Source: Gammaproteobacteria bacterium
GTDB taxonomy: Bacteria > Pseudomonadota > Gammaproteobacteria > Xanthomonadales > SZUA-36
DNA length: 64,000 bases
Direction of reading: 5' to 3'
Assembly (NCBI GenBank): GCA_021772935.1
Contig: JAJFLA010000056.1
Location: forward strand, 1-64,000
Both the position numbers and the translations under genes were made by a program. The notes below the pieces were generated by a model. The model worked only from the letters and a program-made list of their open reading frames with translations, was not told the DNA's origin and made no database searches. Positions 17,577-26,362 of the stretch are shown here, in pieces (the first letter of the stretch is position 1; every line of letters begins with the position of its first letter).

Positions 17577-17618
17577 ATGATGGAGCCATTGTGTGAACAT
17601 TCACTTAATTTCCATCAT
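17577..17618 (+). terminator. Hairpin after the acylase gene, possible terminator
   Basis: ATGATGGA (17577-17584) pairs with TCCATCAT (17611-17618), and a smaller GTGA/TCAC stem sits inside the loop. It begins six bases after the acylase stop codon. The T run that should follow is poor, so it may be a weak or factor-dependent stop or an mRNA-stabilising hairpin. Confidence 0.35.
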
Positions 17619-17695
17619 TCTTGCAGCTGTCAGTCAATAAATGGCCTGCACAGAATGAATGGTTTAATCGGACTCACAAGCGGAGGGGGGTGGTG

Positions 17696-18340
17696 ATGGA
17701 TATGGCCCTGCTGAATCTTTTTATTGCGTCTTTTGTCACTTTATTTGTGGTGATCGATGCGCTGGGCGTAGCGCCGGTTTTCGCAACGCTGACAGCCGGT
17801 ACCAGCCCTGCACACAGTCGCAATATGGCTATTCGCGGAACGGTCTACGCAGCGATGCTCTTGCTTGCGTTTGCTTTTGGCGGCGAATGGTTGCTCACCC
17901 GCATGGGGGTTAGTCTTGATGCTTTTCGAACTGCAGGCGGACTTCTTCTGCTTTTGATGTCGATCGAAATGTTGTTTGAAAAACGGCAGGCCAGACGGGA
18001 AAACCGTGCTGAGCACATGCTGGATGATGAAGATGGGCCAGAGGATATTTCTGTTTTTCCTCTCGCCATTCCGTTGCTGGCTGGGCCAGGTTCTATTGCC
18101 GCAGTTATGATTTTCATGTCTCAGCATCACGCTGACCCCAGGGGGCAGCTCGTGGTGGTGGCAGCAATACTGGCCAATCTTCTGATCGCACTGGTGCTGT
18201 TGTTGATGGCGCCCTGGCTGTTGCGGGTGATGGGGCATACTGTCGGTGCACTGATCACCCGTGTGTTCGGGGTCATTCTGGCAGCGTTATCGGTACAGCT
18301 CATCTTTGATGGCGTCAAAAATGTCTTTTTTAACGGCTGA
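17696..18340 (+). CDS. MarC (UPF0056) family integral membrane protein
   Basis: About 214 residues with six transmembrane helices. The first starts LLNLFIASFVTLFVVIDALG and includes the family's early helix pattern 'DALGVAPVF'; ISVFPLAIPLLAGPGSIAAVM is the typical central signature. A soluble acidic stretch (RRENRAEHMLDDEDGPED) lies between helices 3 and 4. The frame is open from a CTG at 17621, but ATG 17696 follows a strong GGAGG-type site and begins directly before the first helix. MarC proteins have no proven function; the earlier antibiotic-resistance assignment was withdrawn. The next gene starts immediately at its stop codon, so the two form an operon. Confidence 0.88.
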   Translation: MDMALLNLFIASFVTLFVVIDALGVAPVFATLTAGTSPAHSRNMAIRGTVYAAMLLLAFAFGGEWLLTRMGVSLDAFRTAGGLLLLLMSIEMLFEKRQARRENRAEHMLDDEDGPEDISVFPLAIPLLAGPGSIAAVMIFMSQHHADPRGQLVVVAAILANLLIALVLLLMAPWLLRVMGHTVGALITRVFGVILAALSVQLIFDGVKNVFFNG

Positions 18341-19783
18341 ATGTGGTGTCAGACAAAGCATGTCTGTCTGGAACGGGCCCTGGAGAGTGAATTAAACGTG
18401 GATTTACCGTCAACACAAATATTATTGATGGATCAATTGCAGTCGTTAATGGATGCCTATGACGCTTCGGAGCTGGAAAATACATTTTATTCTCCACAAG
18501 ACATTCAAAAAACTGTTTCACTTTCGATTCAGGATGAACCGATGTCGGATCAGTCCTTGTTGAAAAGTCTCGCAACTATTGTCAGCTGTACACCAAAAAC
18601 GTCCAATCCCAGTTTTTTTAACCAGTTATTTGGTGGCAAAGAAGATGTCGCGGTGCTGGCAGACATGATGGTTGCACGGATGAATAATTCTATGTACACC
18701 TATAAAGTTGCCGGCCCCCATATCCTGATTGAACAGGAAGTTCTCAGTCAAGCCTGCTCGGTATTGGGTTATGAGAATGGCGAAGGTGTGTTCTGTCCAG
18801 GGGGTTCAATAGCCAATCTGATCGCGATGATACTCGCACGTAATAGCATTGATCCCAATAGTCGCGATCAGGGCTTAAGCCAAAATGGTTATGTCGCTTA
18901 TACCTCAGAGCAGGGTCATTATTCGATCAAAAAGAACGCAGGCATCATCGGGATTGGTCGCAATAACGTACGAGAAATCGCGGTGAACGAAAGTGGGGAA
19001 ATGTCGGCCGAGGCATTGTCTGAGCAACTTGAGTGGGATTTAGCTGCAGGCTTAACCCCGTTTTTCTTGAATTTGACAGCGGGGACCACCGTGCTGGGCG
19101 CATTTGATGATGTTGCTCGAATGAGTGACATTGCAAACCAACACAAGCTATGGGTGCACGTGGATGGGTCCTACGGTGCAAGTGTGTTGTTGAGCAAGAA
19201 GTATGCTGTATTGCTGCGTGATGTAAACCTCGCCCACTCGGTTGCTTGGAACCCACACAAGATGATGGGGGTTCCACTGACAAGCTCCATGTTACTGTGC
19301 AAAAACAAGGGTCTTTTGGCGAACAGTTTTTCTGAGGTTTCAGATTACCTGTTTCAGGAGGATACCGATGAGCTGAATCCGGGAATAAAATCTATCCAGT
19401 GCGGACGCAGAAACGATGCTTTCAAAGTCTGGGCCTTATGGAAGCAACTTGGAAATAAAGGCTTTTCACGGAGGATAGAAAAACAGTTCTACTTGCGTGA
19501 TAAAGTGGTTTCAATGATAAATTCAGACCCTGACTTTGAATTGATCATGGAGCCGGTATCATTGAACGTGTGTTTCAGGTATCGCGATATTGCCAGTGAT
19601 AAGATCTGCTCGGCTCTGGATAAGCGGGGTCTTGGCAAGGTGGGTCACGGTAGTTTCAATCAACAGCACTTTATTCGCATGGTTATTGTGAATCCAAACC
19701 TTGCCTTGGAGGATCTTGAGAATTTCCTGGCGACGATAAAACGGGTGGCGCGAACACTTAAGGATCGGGGCCGCACAGAATAA
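18341..19783 (+). CDS. PLP-dependent group II amino acid decarboxylase
   Basis: The 480-residue protein has the group II decarboxylase fold: FCPGGSIANL (phosphate binding), HVDGSYGAS with the Asp that contacts the pyridine nitrogen, and NPHKMMG with the PLP-binding Lys near residue 306. Family members decarboxylate glutamate, cysteine sulfinate, aspartate, 2,4-diaminobutyrate or aromatic amino acids. The spacing and 'SVAWNPHKM' resemble the cysteine-sulfinate/glutamate decarboxylase branch, but the substrate is not certain. The ATG at 18341 touches the MarC stop codon. GTG 18398, preceded by GGAGAG at long spacing, and ATG 18428 are possible later starts. The product is cytosolic and could make GABA, taurine precursors or beta-alanine. 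Confidence 0.85.
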   Translation: MWCQTKHVCLERALESELNVDLPSTQILLMDQLQSLMDAYDASELENTFYSPQDIQKTVSLSIQDEPMSDQSLLKSLATIVSCTPKTSNPSFFNQLFGGKEDVAVLADMMVARMNNSMYTYKVAGPHILIEQEVLSQACSVLGYENGEGVFCPGGSIANLIAMILARNSIDPNSRDQGLSQNGYVAYTSEQGHYSIKKNAGIIGIGRNNVREIAVNESGEMSAEALSEQLEWDLAAGLTPFFLNLTAGTTVLGAFDDVARMSDIANQHKLWVHVDGSYGASVLLSKKYAVLLRDVNLAHSVAWNPHKMMGVPLTSSMLLCKNKGLLANSFSEVSDYLFQEDTDELNPGIKSIQCGRRNDAFKVWALWKQLGNKGFSRRIEKQFYLRDKVVSMINSDPDFELIMEPVSLNVCFRYRDIASDKICSALDKRGLGKVGHGSFNQQHFIRMVIVNPNLALEDLENFLATIKRVARTLKDRGRTE

Positions 19784-19914
19784 ACCAAAACTTGCCCGGG
19801 CATGTTGGTCGTTGGGGTAGCGTTGCGAAAGAACAAAACGAAAGCCAAAGGCGATGTTGAAGTCTGTTATTGGTTTTTGAAAAATTATCATTTTGAATAG
19901 GAGTCTGAGAGTTA

Positions 19915-20361
19915 ATGAAATATAAAACGATGATCGTTGTAGCCTCGCTGGCAGTCGTTGCTGGCAACCATGTATTGGCCGCGGGTGGAGTTTCTGCCAA
20001 TACTGAATTGAATAAAGGCAAGGAGGCTATTGTTGAAGCTGTGGCCGAACAAGTTGAAGCGACAGCTATTGAGGTGGTGTTGGAGCGTGGTGCGGAGGTC
20101 TTTGATCTCTGTTCGGGCTGTCATGGTGACCAGGCGGAGGGTAGTGAAGACCTTGGTGCGCCCAAGCTGGCAGGCCAGCATGGTTGGTATCTCAGTCGCC
20201 AGTTGAATAATTTCAGGGCCGAGATTCGTGGTGCGCACGATGACGACGAGTACGGTTCAATCATGCAACCGATGGTTGCTGACCTGGAAGATCAGGAAAT
20301 CAAGGATGTAGTTGTTTATATCGGCACACTCGACGCCAACTTCGTGCCTGAAGACGATTGA
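19915..20361 (+). CDS. Periplasmic monohaem cytochrome c (class I)
   Basis: 148 residues. A signal peptide (MKYKTMIVVASLAVVAGNHVLA) is followed by an Ala/Glu/Val-rich linker of about 40 residues and a class I cytochrome domain. This has CSGCH near residue 64, the following 'APKLAGQHGWYLSRQL' helix seen in cytochrome c4/c553-type domains, and a distal Met in IMQPMVADL as the sixth ligand. It is a soluble or linker-tethered electron carrier. It is convergent with another small cytochrome gene, with a perfect hairpin between them. Spacing of about 130 bp from the decarboxylase suggests its own promoter. Confidence 0.88.
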   Translation: MKYKTMIVVASLAVVAGNHVLAAGGVSANTELNKGKEAIVEAVAEQVEATAIEVVLERGAEVFDLCSGCHGDQAEGSEDLGAPKLAGQHGWYLSRQLNNFRAEIRGAHDDDEYGSIMQPMVADLEDQEIKDVVVYIGTLDANFVPEDD

Positions 20362-20387
20362 TTGCAGAGGTATCTCAGAATAATCAA

Positions 20388-20414
20388 GAGTATCCAGCGC
20401 TGCGCTGGATACTC
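20388..20414. terminator. Bidirectional terminator-like hairpin between convergent cytochrome genes
   Basis: GAGTATCCAGCGC (20388-20400) and GCGCTGGATACTC (20402-20414) are perfect 13-bp arms around one T. The hairpin lies 27 bp after one cytochrome stop codon and 16 bp before the stop codon of the opposite gene. T tracts are weak on both sides, but position and strength fit a shared terminator. Confidence 0.65.
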
Positions 20415-20429
20415 CTTAAACTACTTGCC

Positions 20430-20873
20430 TCACTGTGCCGCAAGATAGTCTTTTTGCACGACATCTACGGTATAAGCGGTCAATGCGGCCAACTCTTCAG
20501 AATCCCAGGCGAAAATTTCGTCCCGTTTCATGGCCGCGATCATGCAAAACTGTACCATTTGCTCTGCATCGACCTGAGTCATCTTGGATTTGCTCTTGGC
20601 CATCTTCACTTGGTGTGGGTAATCCTTAGCGAATGACTTCTTAAATGTCTTGGTGTTGCCTTTATGGCAACTGGCGCATGCTTTTTTACCTTTCTTGCTC
20701 AGACTTTTATCGTTCCAAAGCAATTCGCCTTTTGCAACCAGTTCAGCACGGTCGCCCTGGAAAGGCACGCTGCCTTCCGGTCGTGTCATTCTTTCTTTTG
20801 AGAAATCTGCCGCAACAGCAGAGTCGGCCGTAACGATTAGAGCCAAACTTAAGATGAGTGAGGTTTTTTTCAT
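20430..20873 (-). CDS. Small c-type cytochrome
   Basis: 147 residues with a signal peptide (LILSLALIVTADSAVA cut before ADF) and a single haem site CASCHKG near residue 66. The region after it is rich in Lys (TKTFKKSFAKDY), and AEQMVQFCMIAAMKRDEIFAW carries Met residues able to act as distal ligand. The GELLWNDKSLS...GKKACASCH pattern recalls SoxA/diheme-type or cytochrome c-like carriers, but no exact family is recognised. It is convergent with the class I cytochrome gene at 19915. Two small cytochromes side by side next to a molybdenum-hydroxylase operon suggest an electron path to the respiratory chain, which is inference. Confidence 0.8.
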   Translation of the reverse strand: MKKTSLILSLALIVTADSAVAADFSKERMTRPEGSVPFQGDRAELVAKGELLWNDKSLSKKGKKACASCHKGNTKTFKKSFAKDYPHQVKMAKSKSKMTQVDAEQMVQFCMIAAMKRDEIFAWDSEELAALTAYTVDVVQKDYLAAQ

Positions 20874-21187
20874 GATTGATGATCCTGATTAGATGAGAAA
20901 TAGGACTGCCTGTTCAATTGACCCTGCAAAACACGATTACATTGCATGCAGGAGGCATTTTTATCCAAATGCAATGTATCAGAGGTTCCCTAAGTAAATT
21001 CGTATCGGCGACGAAAGTTAGCGGGTATTTGTTAAGCTAGCGAGCCTTTCAGTTTCCAAAAAATACTCACCCTGGATATACCCAACGGGCAGCAAGCTGA
21101 CGTAGATCAACGCTTGGTGTAAGGATTCCATTCAGAATAAACCAAAATAAAGAAAAACAATCCTTCTACCTCAGGAGAAAAAAACGG
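20874..21187. other. Intergenic region between cytochrome and ssnA operon
   Basis: This must hold the minus-strand cytochrome promoter and the plus-strand promoter of the ssnA operon. A 9-bp inverted repeat ACATTGCAT/ATGCAATGT lies at 20939-20947 and 20969-20977 with a 21-nt loop. Right after it, ATCAGAGGTTCCCTAA (20978-20993) resembles one end of the 212-bp element at 42666-42877. An AGGAG about ten bases before GTG 21188 is the ssnA ribosome binding site. No gene and no recognised riboswitch was seen. Confidence 0.45.
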
Positions 21188-22510
21188 GTGAGCTCACTGC
21201 TGATCACCAATGGACATCTGGTGACGCTCGACGAAGCCAATCGCTTCGTCGTCAATGGCTGTGTGTACATCGAGAATAACCAGATTATTGAGGTTGGCGG
21301 GTCATCCATAGCCCCGCGCAAGGCGGACCGTACCATAGATGCGAGGGGTAGTATTGTCATGCCGGGGCTGATCAATGCCCATCATCACCTCTACTCCACT
21401 TTTGCGCGCGGGTTCACGCCACCGGGCTTACCAGCACAGAATTTTGAAGAAATTCTTTCGAAGTTGTGGTGGAAGCTCGACGCCGCGCTGGATACTGAGG
21501 ACGTTTATTATTCTGCTTTACTGGCGTTGATGGACGCAGCTCGAGCCGGTTGCACCACGATCATCGACCATCACGCGTCGCCAGGCTGTGTTGATGGCAG
21601 TCTCGACCAGGTGGAACGGGCTTTCAGAGAAGTGGGCTTGAGTGGTTGTCTCAGCTATGAGGTCTCAGATCGTAACCGTGAAGGGGAGGGGATTGAAGAA
21701 AACGAGCGCTGGATCCACAAATGCCGTGAAAGCGGTGATGGGCAGATGTCTGCGCTGTTTGGTATGCATGCCCTGATGACACTTGGAACAAAAACACTGC
21801 AGCGTTGCGCTGATCTCGGACATGCCCTGGATACCGGTTTCCATGTCCATGCGGCTGAGGATGAGATCGATGCGCGGTTGACCATGGAGCGTTACGGTCG
21901 GAAGATCATGGATCGTTTCCAGGATTTTGCAATCCCTGGAGAGAAGACTGTTTTTGTCCACGGTAGCTATTTTGAACCACGCGAAATGGAGATGTTGAGC
22001 TCCAGTGGTTCCATGTTGGTGAATAACCCTGAATCCAACATGAATAACGGGCTCAAGGTCGCGCCGATCCTGGACTTGCTGAAACAAGATGTTACCGTCG
22101 GGGTCGGCACTGACGGTATGTCCCCACACCTGATTTCCCAGGCTCGCGCCATGTATCTCCACCAACGCACATACTACCGGGACCCCACCCTGGCTTTTAC
22201 TGAAGCCTGTCGGATTCTGTTGGAAAACAACCGCTCAATCGCTAACCGTCTTTTTAATGAGCCCCGCGGTACGCTGGCACCAGGACAACAGGCCGATATT
22301 ATGATTCCTGAGTACCTGCCGTTCACGCCACTGAATGCCGATACTTTCTATGGGCACCTGCTGTTCGGTCTGAGCTTTGCCCCTGTGCGCACAACCATTG
22401 CGCGTGGCCGGGTGGTCGTGGATGAAGGTCGTTTACCGCATTTGGATGAAGATGCCATCCGTGCCCGTTGCGCGGAACGAGCATCGCGCATCTGGAGCCG
22501 GATTCACTGA
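21188..22510 (+). CDS. ssnA: SsnA-type aminohydrolase (amidohydrolase superfamily)
   Basis: 440 residues, starting with GTG after AGGAG. The amidohydrolase metal-site motifs are in order: NAHHHLYSTF (HxH-type, about residue 65), FHVHAAEDEID, VFVHGSYF and VGTDGM with the catalytic Asp. The N-terminal beta sandwich (TNGHLVTLDEANRFV) and the C-terminal ADIM...GRVVVDEG strand complete the fold. The closest family by these motifs and by context is SsnA, the guanine-deaminase-like aminohydrolase that always accompanies ygfK, ygfM and xdhD. It would deaminate or open a purine-derived ring in the cytosol. It is the first gene of the eight-gene operon reaching to 32360. Confidence 0.88.
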   Translation: MSSLLITNGHLVTLDEANRFVVNGCVYIENNQIIEVGGSSIAPRKADRTIDARGSIVMPGLINAHHHLYSTFARGFTPPGLPAQNFEEILSKLWWKLDAALDTEDVYYSALLALMDAARAGCTTIIDHHASPGCVDGSLDQVERAFREVGLSGCLSYEVSDRNREGEGIEENERWIHKCRESGDGQMSALFGMHALMTLGTKTLQRCADLGHALDTGFHVHAAEDEIDARLTMERYGRKIMDRFQDFAIPGEKTVFVHGSYFEPREMEMLSSSGSMLVNNPESNMNNGLKVAPILDLLKQDVTVGVGTDGMSPHLISQARAMYLHQRTYYRDPTLAFTEACRILLENNRSIANRLFNEPRGTLAPGQQADIMIPEYLPFTPLNADTFYGHLLFGLSFAPVRTTIARGRVVVDEGRLPHLDEDAIRARCAERASRIWSRIH

Positions 22511-22547
22511 GTGTGAAAGTCCGGTTAATTACAAGAGGAACGCAGTA

Positions 22548-23459
22548 ATCAGAATTTGCTGGAACAAGTACCACAGCCCACGATCCATTGATGAAGCAAT
22601 CGAGTGGCTGACACACTATGACGGACGAGCCCAGGTGATTGGTGGTGGCACCGACCTTTTGCTGGAAATTCAGCAAGGTCTGAAACCCGCAGTGGAGGCC
22701 ATGGTGGACCCCTGCCGTATTGCCGGTTTGAACCAGGTTACGATCGATGAAGATTACATCGTCATCGGTTGCGCAGTCACCCACACACAGGTCGTAAGCG
22801 ATAAGCGCATCATTCGTGATGGCACCTGTCTGGTGGAAAGTTGTGGCGTCATCGGTGGTCCACAAGTCCGAAACGTGGCCACACTGGCAGGAAACGTTGC
22901 CCATGCTCTGCCCGCGGGCGATGGCAGCATTGGCTTATTGGCACTCAATGGAGAGGTCGAAGTGGCCGATACCTGTGGTCGCCGATGGATGCCCTTGCAG
23001 GCGGCTTTTCTCGGCCCTGGGAAAAGTGCAATTGATCACCACCGCAGCTTATTGACACGCCTGCGATTTCGAGCCACCGGAGCATCTGCGGGTTCAGCTT
23101 TCACCCGTGTTATGCGGCCACAGGGCGTGGCGCTTCCAATGATTTCTATGGCGGCACGAGTTCAGTTGGATGCAGACAATACCATTAGCGCTGTTCGTAT
23201 CGCCCTGGGACCAGCCGGACCCGTGCCCTATCTGGCCGAGCCGGCAATGGAGGTGCTCACAGGAGGGCCAGCCGAGCCAGGGCAGTTTGATAAGGCGGTA
23301 AAAGCGGTATTGGCTTCTGCGCCATTGCGCACCAGCAAGTACCGGGCCACGCGGGAATACCGTGCAGAAATGATTCGTACACACTTACCGTTGGTACTGG
23401 CTCGCGCCACCGAGCGCGCCTGCAGTAGTGACGCAGTGCCAGTGGGAGCCGGGCAATGA
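22548..23459 (+). CDS. ygfM: YgfM-type FAD-binding subunit of molybdenum hydroxylase
   Basis: About 303 residues with the CO-dehydrogenase/xanthine-dehydrogenase medium-subunit FAD fold: the N-terminal IDEAIEWLTHYDGRAQVIGGGTDL (phosphate loop), the central GPQVRNVATLAGNVAHALPAGD (isoalloxazine site) and a C-terminal domain. It passes electrons from the Fe-S/Mo subunit to an acceptor. No normal start codon is found between the ssnA stop and the first conserved residues. The frame is open upstream to 22377, inside ssnA. AGAGGA at 22534-22539 points to the ATC at 22548, where homologs would begin, so this coordinate implies a non-canonical start or a base error. Its stop overlaps the next gene by 4 bp (ATGA). 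Confidence 0.82.
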   Translation: MRICWNKYHSPRSIDEAIEWLTHYDGRAQVIGGGTDLLLEIQQGLKPAVEAMVDPCRIAGLNQVTIDEDYIVIGCAVTHTQVVSDKRIIRDGTCLVESCGVIGGPQVRNVATLAGNVAHALPAGDGSIGLLALNGEVEVADTCGRRWMPLQAAFLGPGKSAIDHHRSLLTRLRFRATGASAGSAFTRVMRPQGVALPMISMAARVQLDADNTISAVRIALGPAGPVPYLAEPAMEVLTGGPAEPGQFDKAVKAVLASAPLRTSKYRATREYRAEMIRTHLPLVLARATERACSSDAVPVGAGQ

Positions 23460-26362
23460 GTCGGTTGCTGATGACAGTCAATGGCAGAGCGGTGGATATT
23501 GAGGTGGCTGAATCACGGTTTTTGTCCGATGTTTTACGTCTTGACCTGGGTCTGACCGGCACCAAAATCGGTTGCAACGAGGCCGAATGTGGTATCTGTA
23601 CCGTATTGGTCAATGGCACACCGGTTGTCAGTTGTACTTATCCCGCATTCAAAGCACTGGGTGCTCAGGTTGAGACCATCGAAGGCTTGTCAACAGATGA
23701 GCGGTTACATCCTTTGCAGCAGGCGTTTCTGGATCATGGTGCGATTCAGTGCGGCTTTTGCAGCTCGGGTCTGATCATGACAGCCAAGGCTTTGTTGGAT
23801 GAAAAACAAGCGACAGGAGAAGTGCCTGGCGAAGCTGATATCAAGACTGCACTAAAAGATACGTATTGCCGTTGCACGGGCTACCAGAGTGTCATCAATG
23901 CCATCCAACAGGCGTCTGGCCAGGATGTTCCGCCCTATATTCCATCGACAGTCACTGCTGGTTTTGAGGTTGGTAAGGCGCAACCGAACCCGGATGCGCT
24001 GGCCAAAATTCGCGGTACGGCAAAGTTTACCGATGACTACAGCTTCCCGGGCATGCTTTACGCACGCACATTGCGTGCTGGTGTGCCGCATGCCCGCATC
24101 CGTTCGATTGACACTGCTGCGGCGCGTAGCCTTGCTGGTGTGCGCGCTGTGTTGACCCACAAAGATGTATCTGGTCGCAACCTGCATGGCATCGTCGACC
24201 TTGACTGGCCAGTGCTGTGTGATGACAAGGTGCGTTATTCTGGTGATGCGGTGGCGATTGTCGCTGCCGACACTGAAACCATTGCAGCCCAGGCAGTTGA
24301 GCGGATCCGGGTCGAGTACGAACTACTTGCAGTGGTGAGTGACGCGATGGATGCGGTCAGACCGGGTGCGCCCGTGTTGCACGAGGGTCGTCCGGATGGC
24401 AACTTGCTGAAGCATATCAAGGTCAACAAAGGTGACGTCGCAAGTGGCTTCGCCGCGGCCGATGTGATCGTCGACCGGACCTATCGCACGCCCACCACCG
24501 AACACCTGTTCCTAGAACCGGAATGCGCCATTGGTGTGCCGGCTGGTTACCATCCTGCTGATTTTGGCGGGAACCAGGATGCCGAAGCCTTGCGTGGCGA
24601 AACGGCAATTCACGATAAGACTTCGATCTATGTTGGCAGCCAGATACCCTATCTTGACCGAGACCAGACTGCGGCCGCTCTGGGCGTAAAGCCAGAGAGT
24701 GTGCGAGTGATTGCAACACTAATGGGTGGTGGTTTTGGCGGTAAGGAGGACGTTGCGGGTCAAGTACATGTGGCCATGCTCAGTGAAACAACACAGCGTC
24801 CGGTGAAAATGCTCTATTCACGTCAGGAAAGTCTGCTTTTCCACCCCAAGCGGCACGCTACCGTCATCCGCATTCGCACTGGTGCCACTCGGAAAGGTCA
24901 ACTCACTGCCGTTGAAGCGACCCTATATGGCGATGGTGGTGCCTATGCCAGCCTCAGTGAAAAGGTACTTACCCGTGCCACCACTCATGCCACCGGTCCT
25001 TACACCGTGCCGCATGTAAAGGTTGATTGCTTTGCGGCGTATACCAATAACGCGCCCTGTGGGGCATTCCGTGGATTTGGTGTGTCGCAAAGCTGTTTCG
25101 CGGTGGAAAGCAATATGGATATCCTCGCAGAGGAATTGGGTCTAGATGCAGTTGAATTCCGCCGTATGAACACACTGGATGTCGGCTCGGTGACTGCAAC
25201 TGGCCAAAAGATGCGTGAAAGCGTCGGCCTGAACGAGTGTATTGAGCGGGTCGATCACGATATGCGTGGTGATGATTTTCGCTGGGCCTGGAAACAGGGC
25301 CACCGCCATTTTGCCTGGGGTTTGGCTATTGGTTACAAAAACACCGGCCTTGGTGGCGGTGCACCGGACAAGTCGATTGCCGAGGTTGAGGTATGGGTGG
25401 AGCCAGCAGACAGTGGCGACCCTGTTGTACACGCTGAAGTGCGGACCTCCTCTGCAGAAATGGGTCAGGGCTTGCCAGCCGTGTTGGCTGCCTGCACGGC
25501 AGAGGAATTAGGTATCCCCAGTAGTCGTATCAAGGTGTTACTTGGAGATACCGATTATTGCCCTGACGGTGGTCCGACCACCGCCAGTCGTCAGACGTAC
25601 GTGAGTGGAAATGCCGCCCGGCATGCGGCAAAGGCTGTGCTGGCGCAACTTGCCCCAACGGCTGCCGGGTTACTGGAGTGCGCTGCCGGGGCAGTGACCT
25701 TTGCTGCCAATGAAGCCACAGCCGAGGGTAAGTCCGTGGGCCTGGCTGAGGTGATCATGCAGGCGGCAGATTCCGGTGTTCCACTACTGGCCGAGTACGA
25801 ATACTGGGCACCGAAGACCCAGGCATTGGGCAGTGGAGGTGATATGCACTTTGCCTTCGGGTTCTGTGCCCAGGCGGTATTATGCGAGGTTGACTCGCGC
25901 ACTGGCAAAGTCCATGTGCATAAAGTGATCGCCGCTCACGATGTCGGTCGCGCGATCAACCCATTAACACTGGAAGGCCAGATCGAAGGCGGTATCGTCA
26001 TGTGCATTGGTTATGCTTTGACCGAGCACTACATCCAGGAACAGGGTGAACCCTGGACCAAGGTGATGGCGCGCTACAAGATGCCTGGTATCAAGCACAC
26101 GCCGAAGATCATCTCGCACATCGTGGAGCACGCAACTGCCAGTGGGCCATATGGGGCCAAAGGTGTTGGTGAATTACCAAGTATCCCTACCAGTGCCGCC
26201 ATCACCAACGCCATTTACCGCGCAACCGGTGTACGGGTGCGCAGCTTGCCCGTCGACCAGGACGAACTACTACGGGCCATGCGATCCGGGGCGAAGGAAA
26301 TTGAACTGGGATGGGGTCACGAGCAAGCCATTCCCACAGTCACCCTTGGAGGTGAAATGTGA
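23456..26362 (+). CDS. xdhD: XdhD-type molybdenum hydroxylase, fused [2Fe-2S] and molybdopterin subunits
   Basis: 968 residues. The N-terminal domain holds a plant-type [2Fe-2S] site (C40, C45, C48, C60 in GCNEAECGICTVL and following). The second [2Fe-2S] domain has CGFCSSG and CRCTGY (about 99-136). From about 180 on comes the molybdopterin-binding domain with GGGFGGKED, APCGAFRGFG-like (CGAFRGFGVSQS) and the C-terminal GAKGVGELPS, whose Glu is the catalytic base of xanthine dehydrogenase-type enzymes. It hydroxylates a heteroaromatic ring, probably a purine. Fusion of small and large subunits with the FAD protein encoded separately is the XdhD/YgfM arrangement of E. coli. It overlaps both neighbours by 4 bp, so expression is tightly coupled. 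Confidence 0.9.
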   Translation: MSRLLMTVNGRAVDIEVAESRFLSDVLRLDLGLTGTKIGCNEAECGICTVLVNGTPVVSCTYPAFKALGAQVETIEGLSTDERLHPLQQAFLDHGAIQCGFCSSGLIMTAKALLDEKQATGEVPGEADIKTALKDTYCRCTGYQSVINAIQQASGQDVPPYIPSTVTAGFEVGKAQPNPDALAKIRGTAKFTDDYSFPGMLYARTLRAGVPHARIRSIDTAAARSLAGVRAVLTHKDVSGRNLHGIVDLDWPVLCDDKVRYSGDAVAIVAADTETIAAQAVERIRVEYELLAVVSDAMDAVRPGAPVLHEGRPDGNLLKHIKVNKGDVASGFAAADVIVDRTYRTPTTEHLFLEPECAIGVPAGYHPADFGGNQDAEALRGETAIHDKTSIYVGSQIPYLDRDQTAAALGVKPESVRVIATLMGGGFGGKEDVAGQVHVAMLSETTQRPVKMLYSRQESLLFHPKRHATVIRIRTGATRKGQLTAVEATLYGDGGAYASLSEKVLTRATTHATGPYTVPHVKVDCFAAYTNNAPCGAFRGFGVSQSCFAVESNMDILAEELGLDAVEFRRMNTLDVGSVTATGQKMRESVGLNECIERVDHDMRGDDFRWAWKQGHRHFAWGLAIGYKNTGLGGGAPDKSIAEVEVWVEPADSGDPVVHAEVRTSSAEMGQGLPAVLAACTAEELGIPSSRIKVLLGDTDYCPDGGPTTASRQTYVSGNAARHAAKAVLAQLAPTAAGLLECAAGAVTFAANEATAEGKSVGLAEVIMQAADSGVPLLAEYEYWAPKTQALGSGGDMHFAFGFCAQAVLCEVDSRTGKVHVHKVIAAHDVGRAINPLTLEGQIEGGIVMCIGYALTEHYIQEQGEPWTKVMARYKMPGIKHTPKIISHIVEHATASGPYGAKGVGELPSIPTSAAITNAIYRATGVRVRSLPVDQDELLRAMRSGAKEIELGWGHEQAIPTVTLGGEM

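Noticed and set aside
17621-17695. Upstream CTG start for the MarC protein
   Set aside because: ATG 17696 has a strong ribosome binding site and starts before the first membrane helix.
20358-20636. 92-codon frame opposite the small cytochrome
   Set aside because: It is the shadow of the minus-strand cytochrome with signal peptide and haem site.
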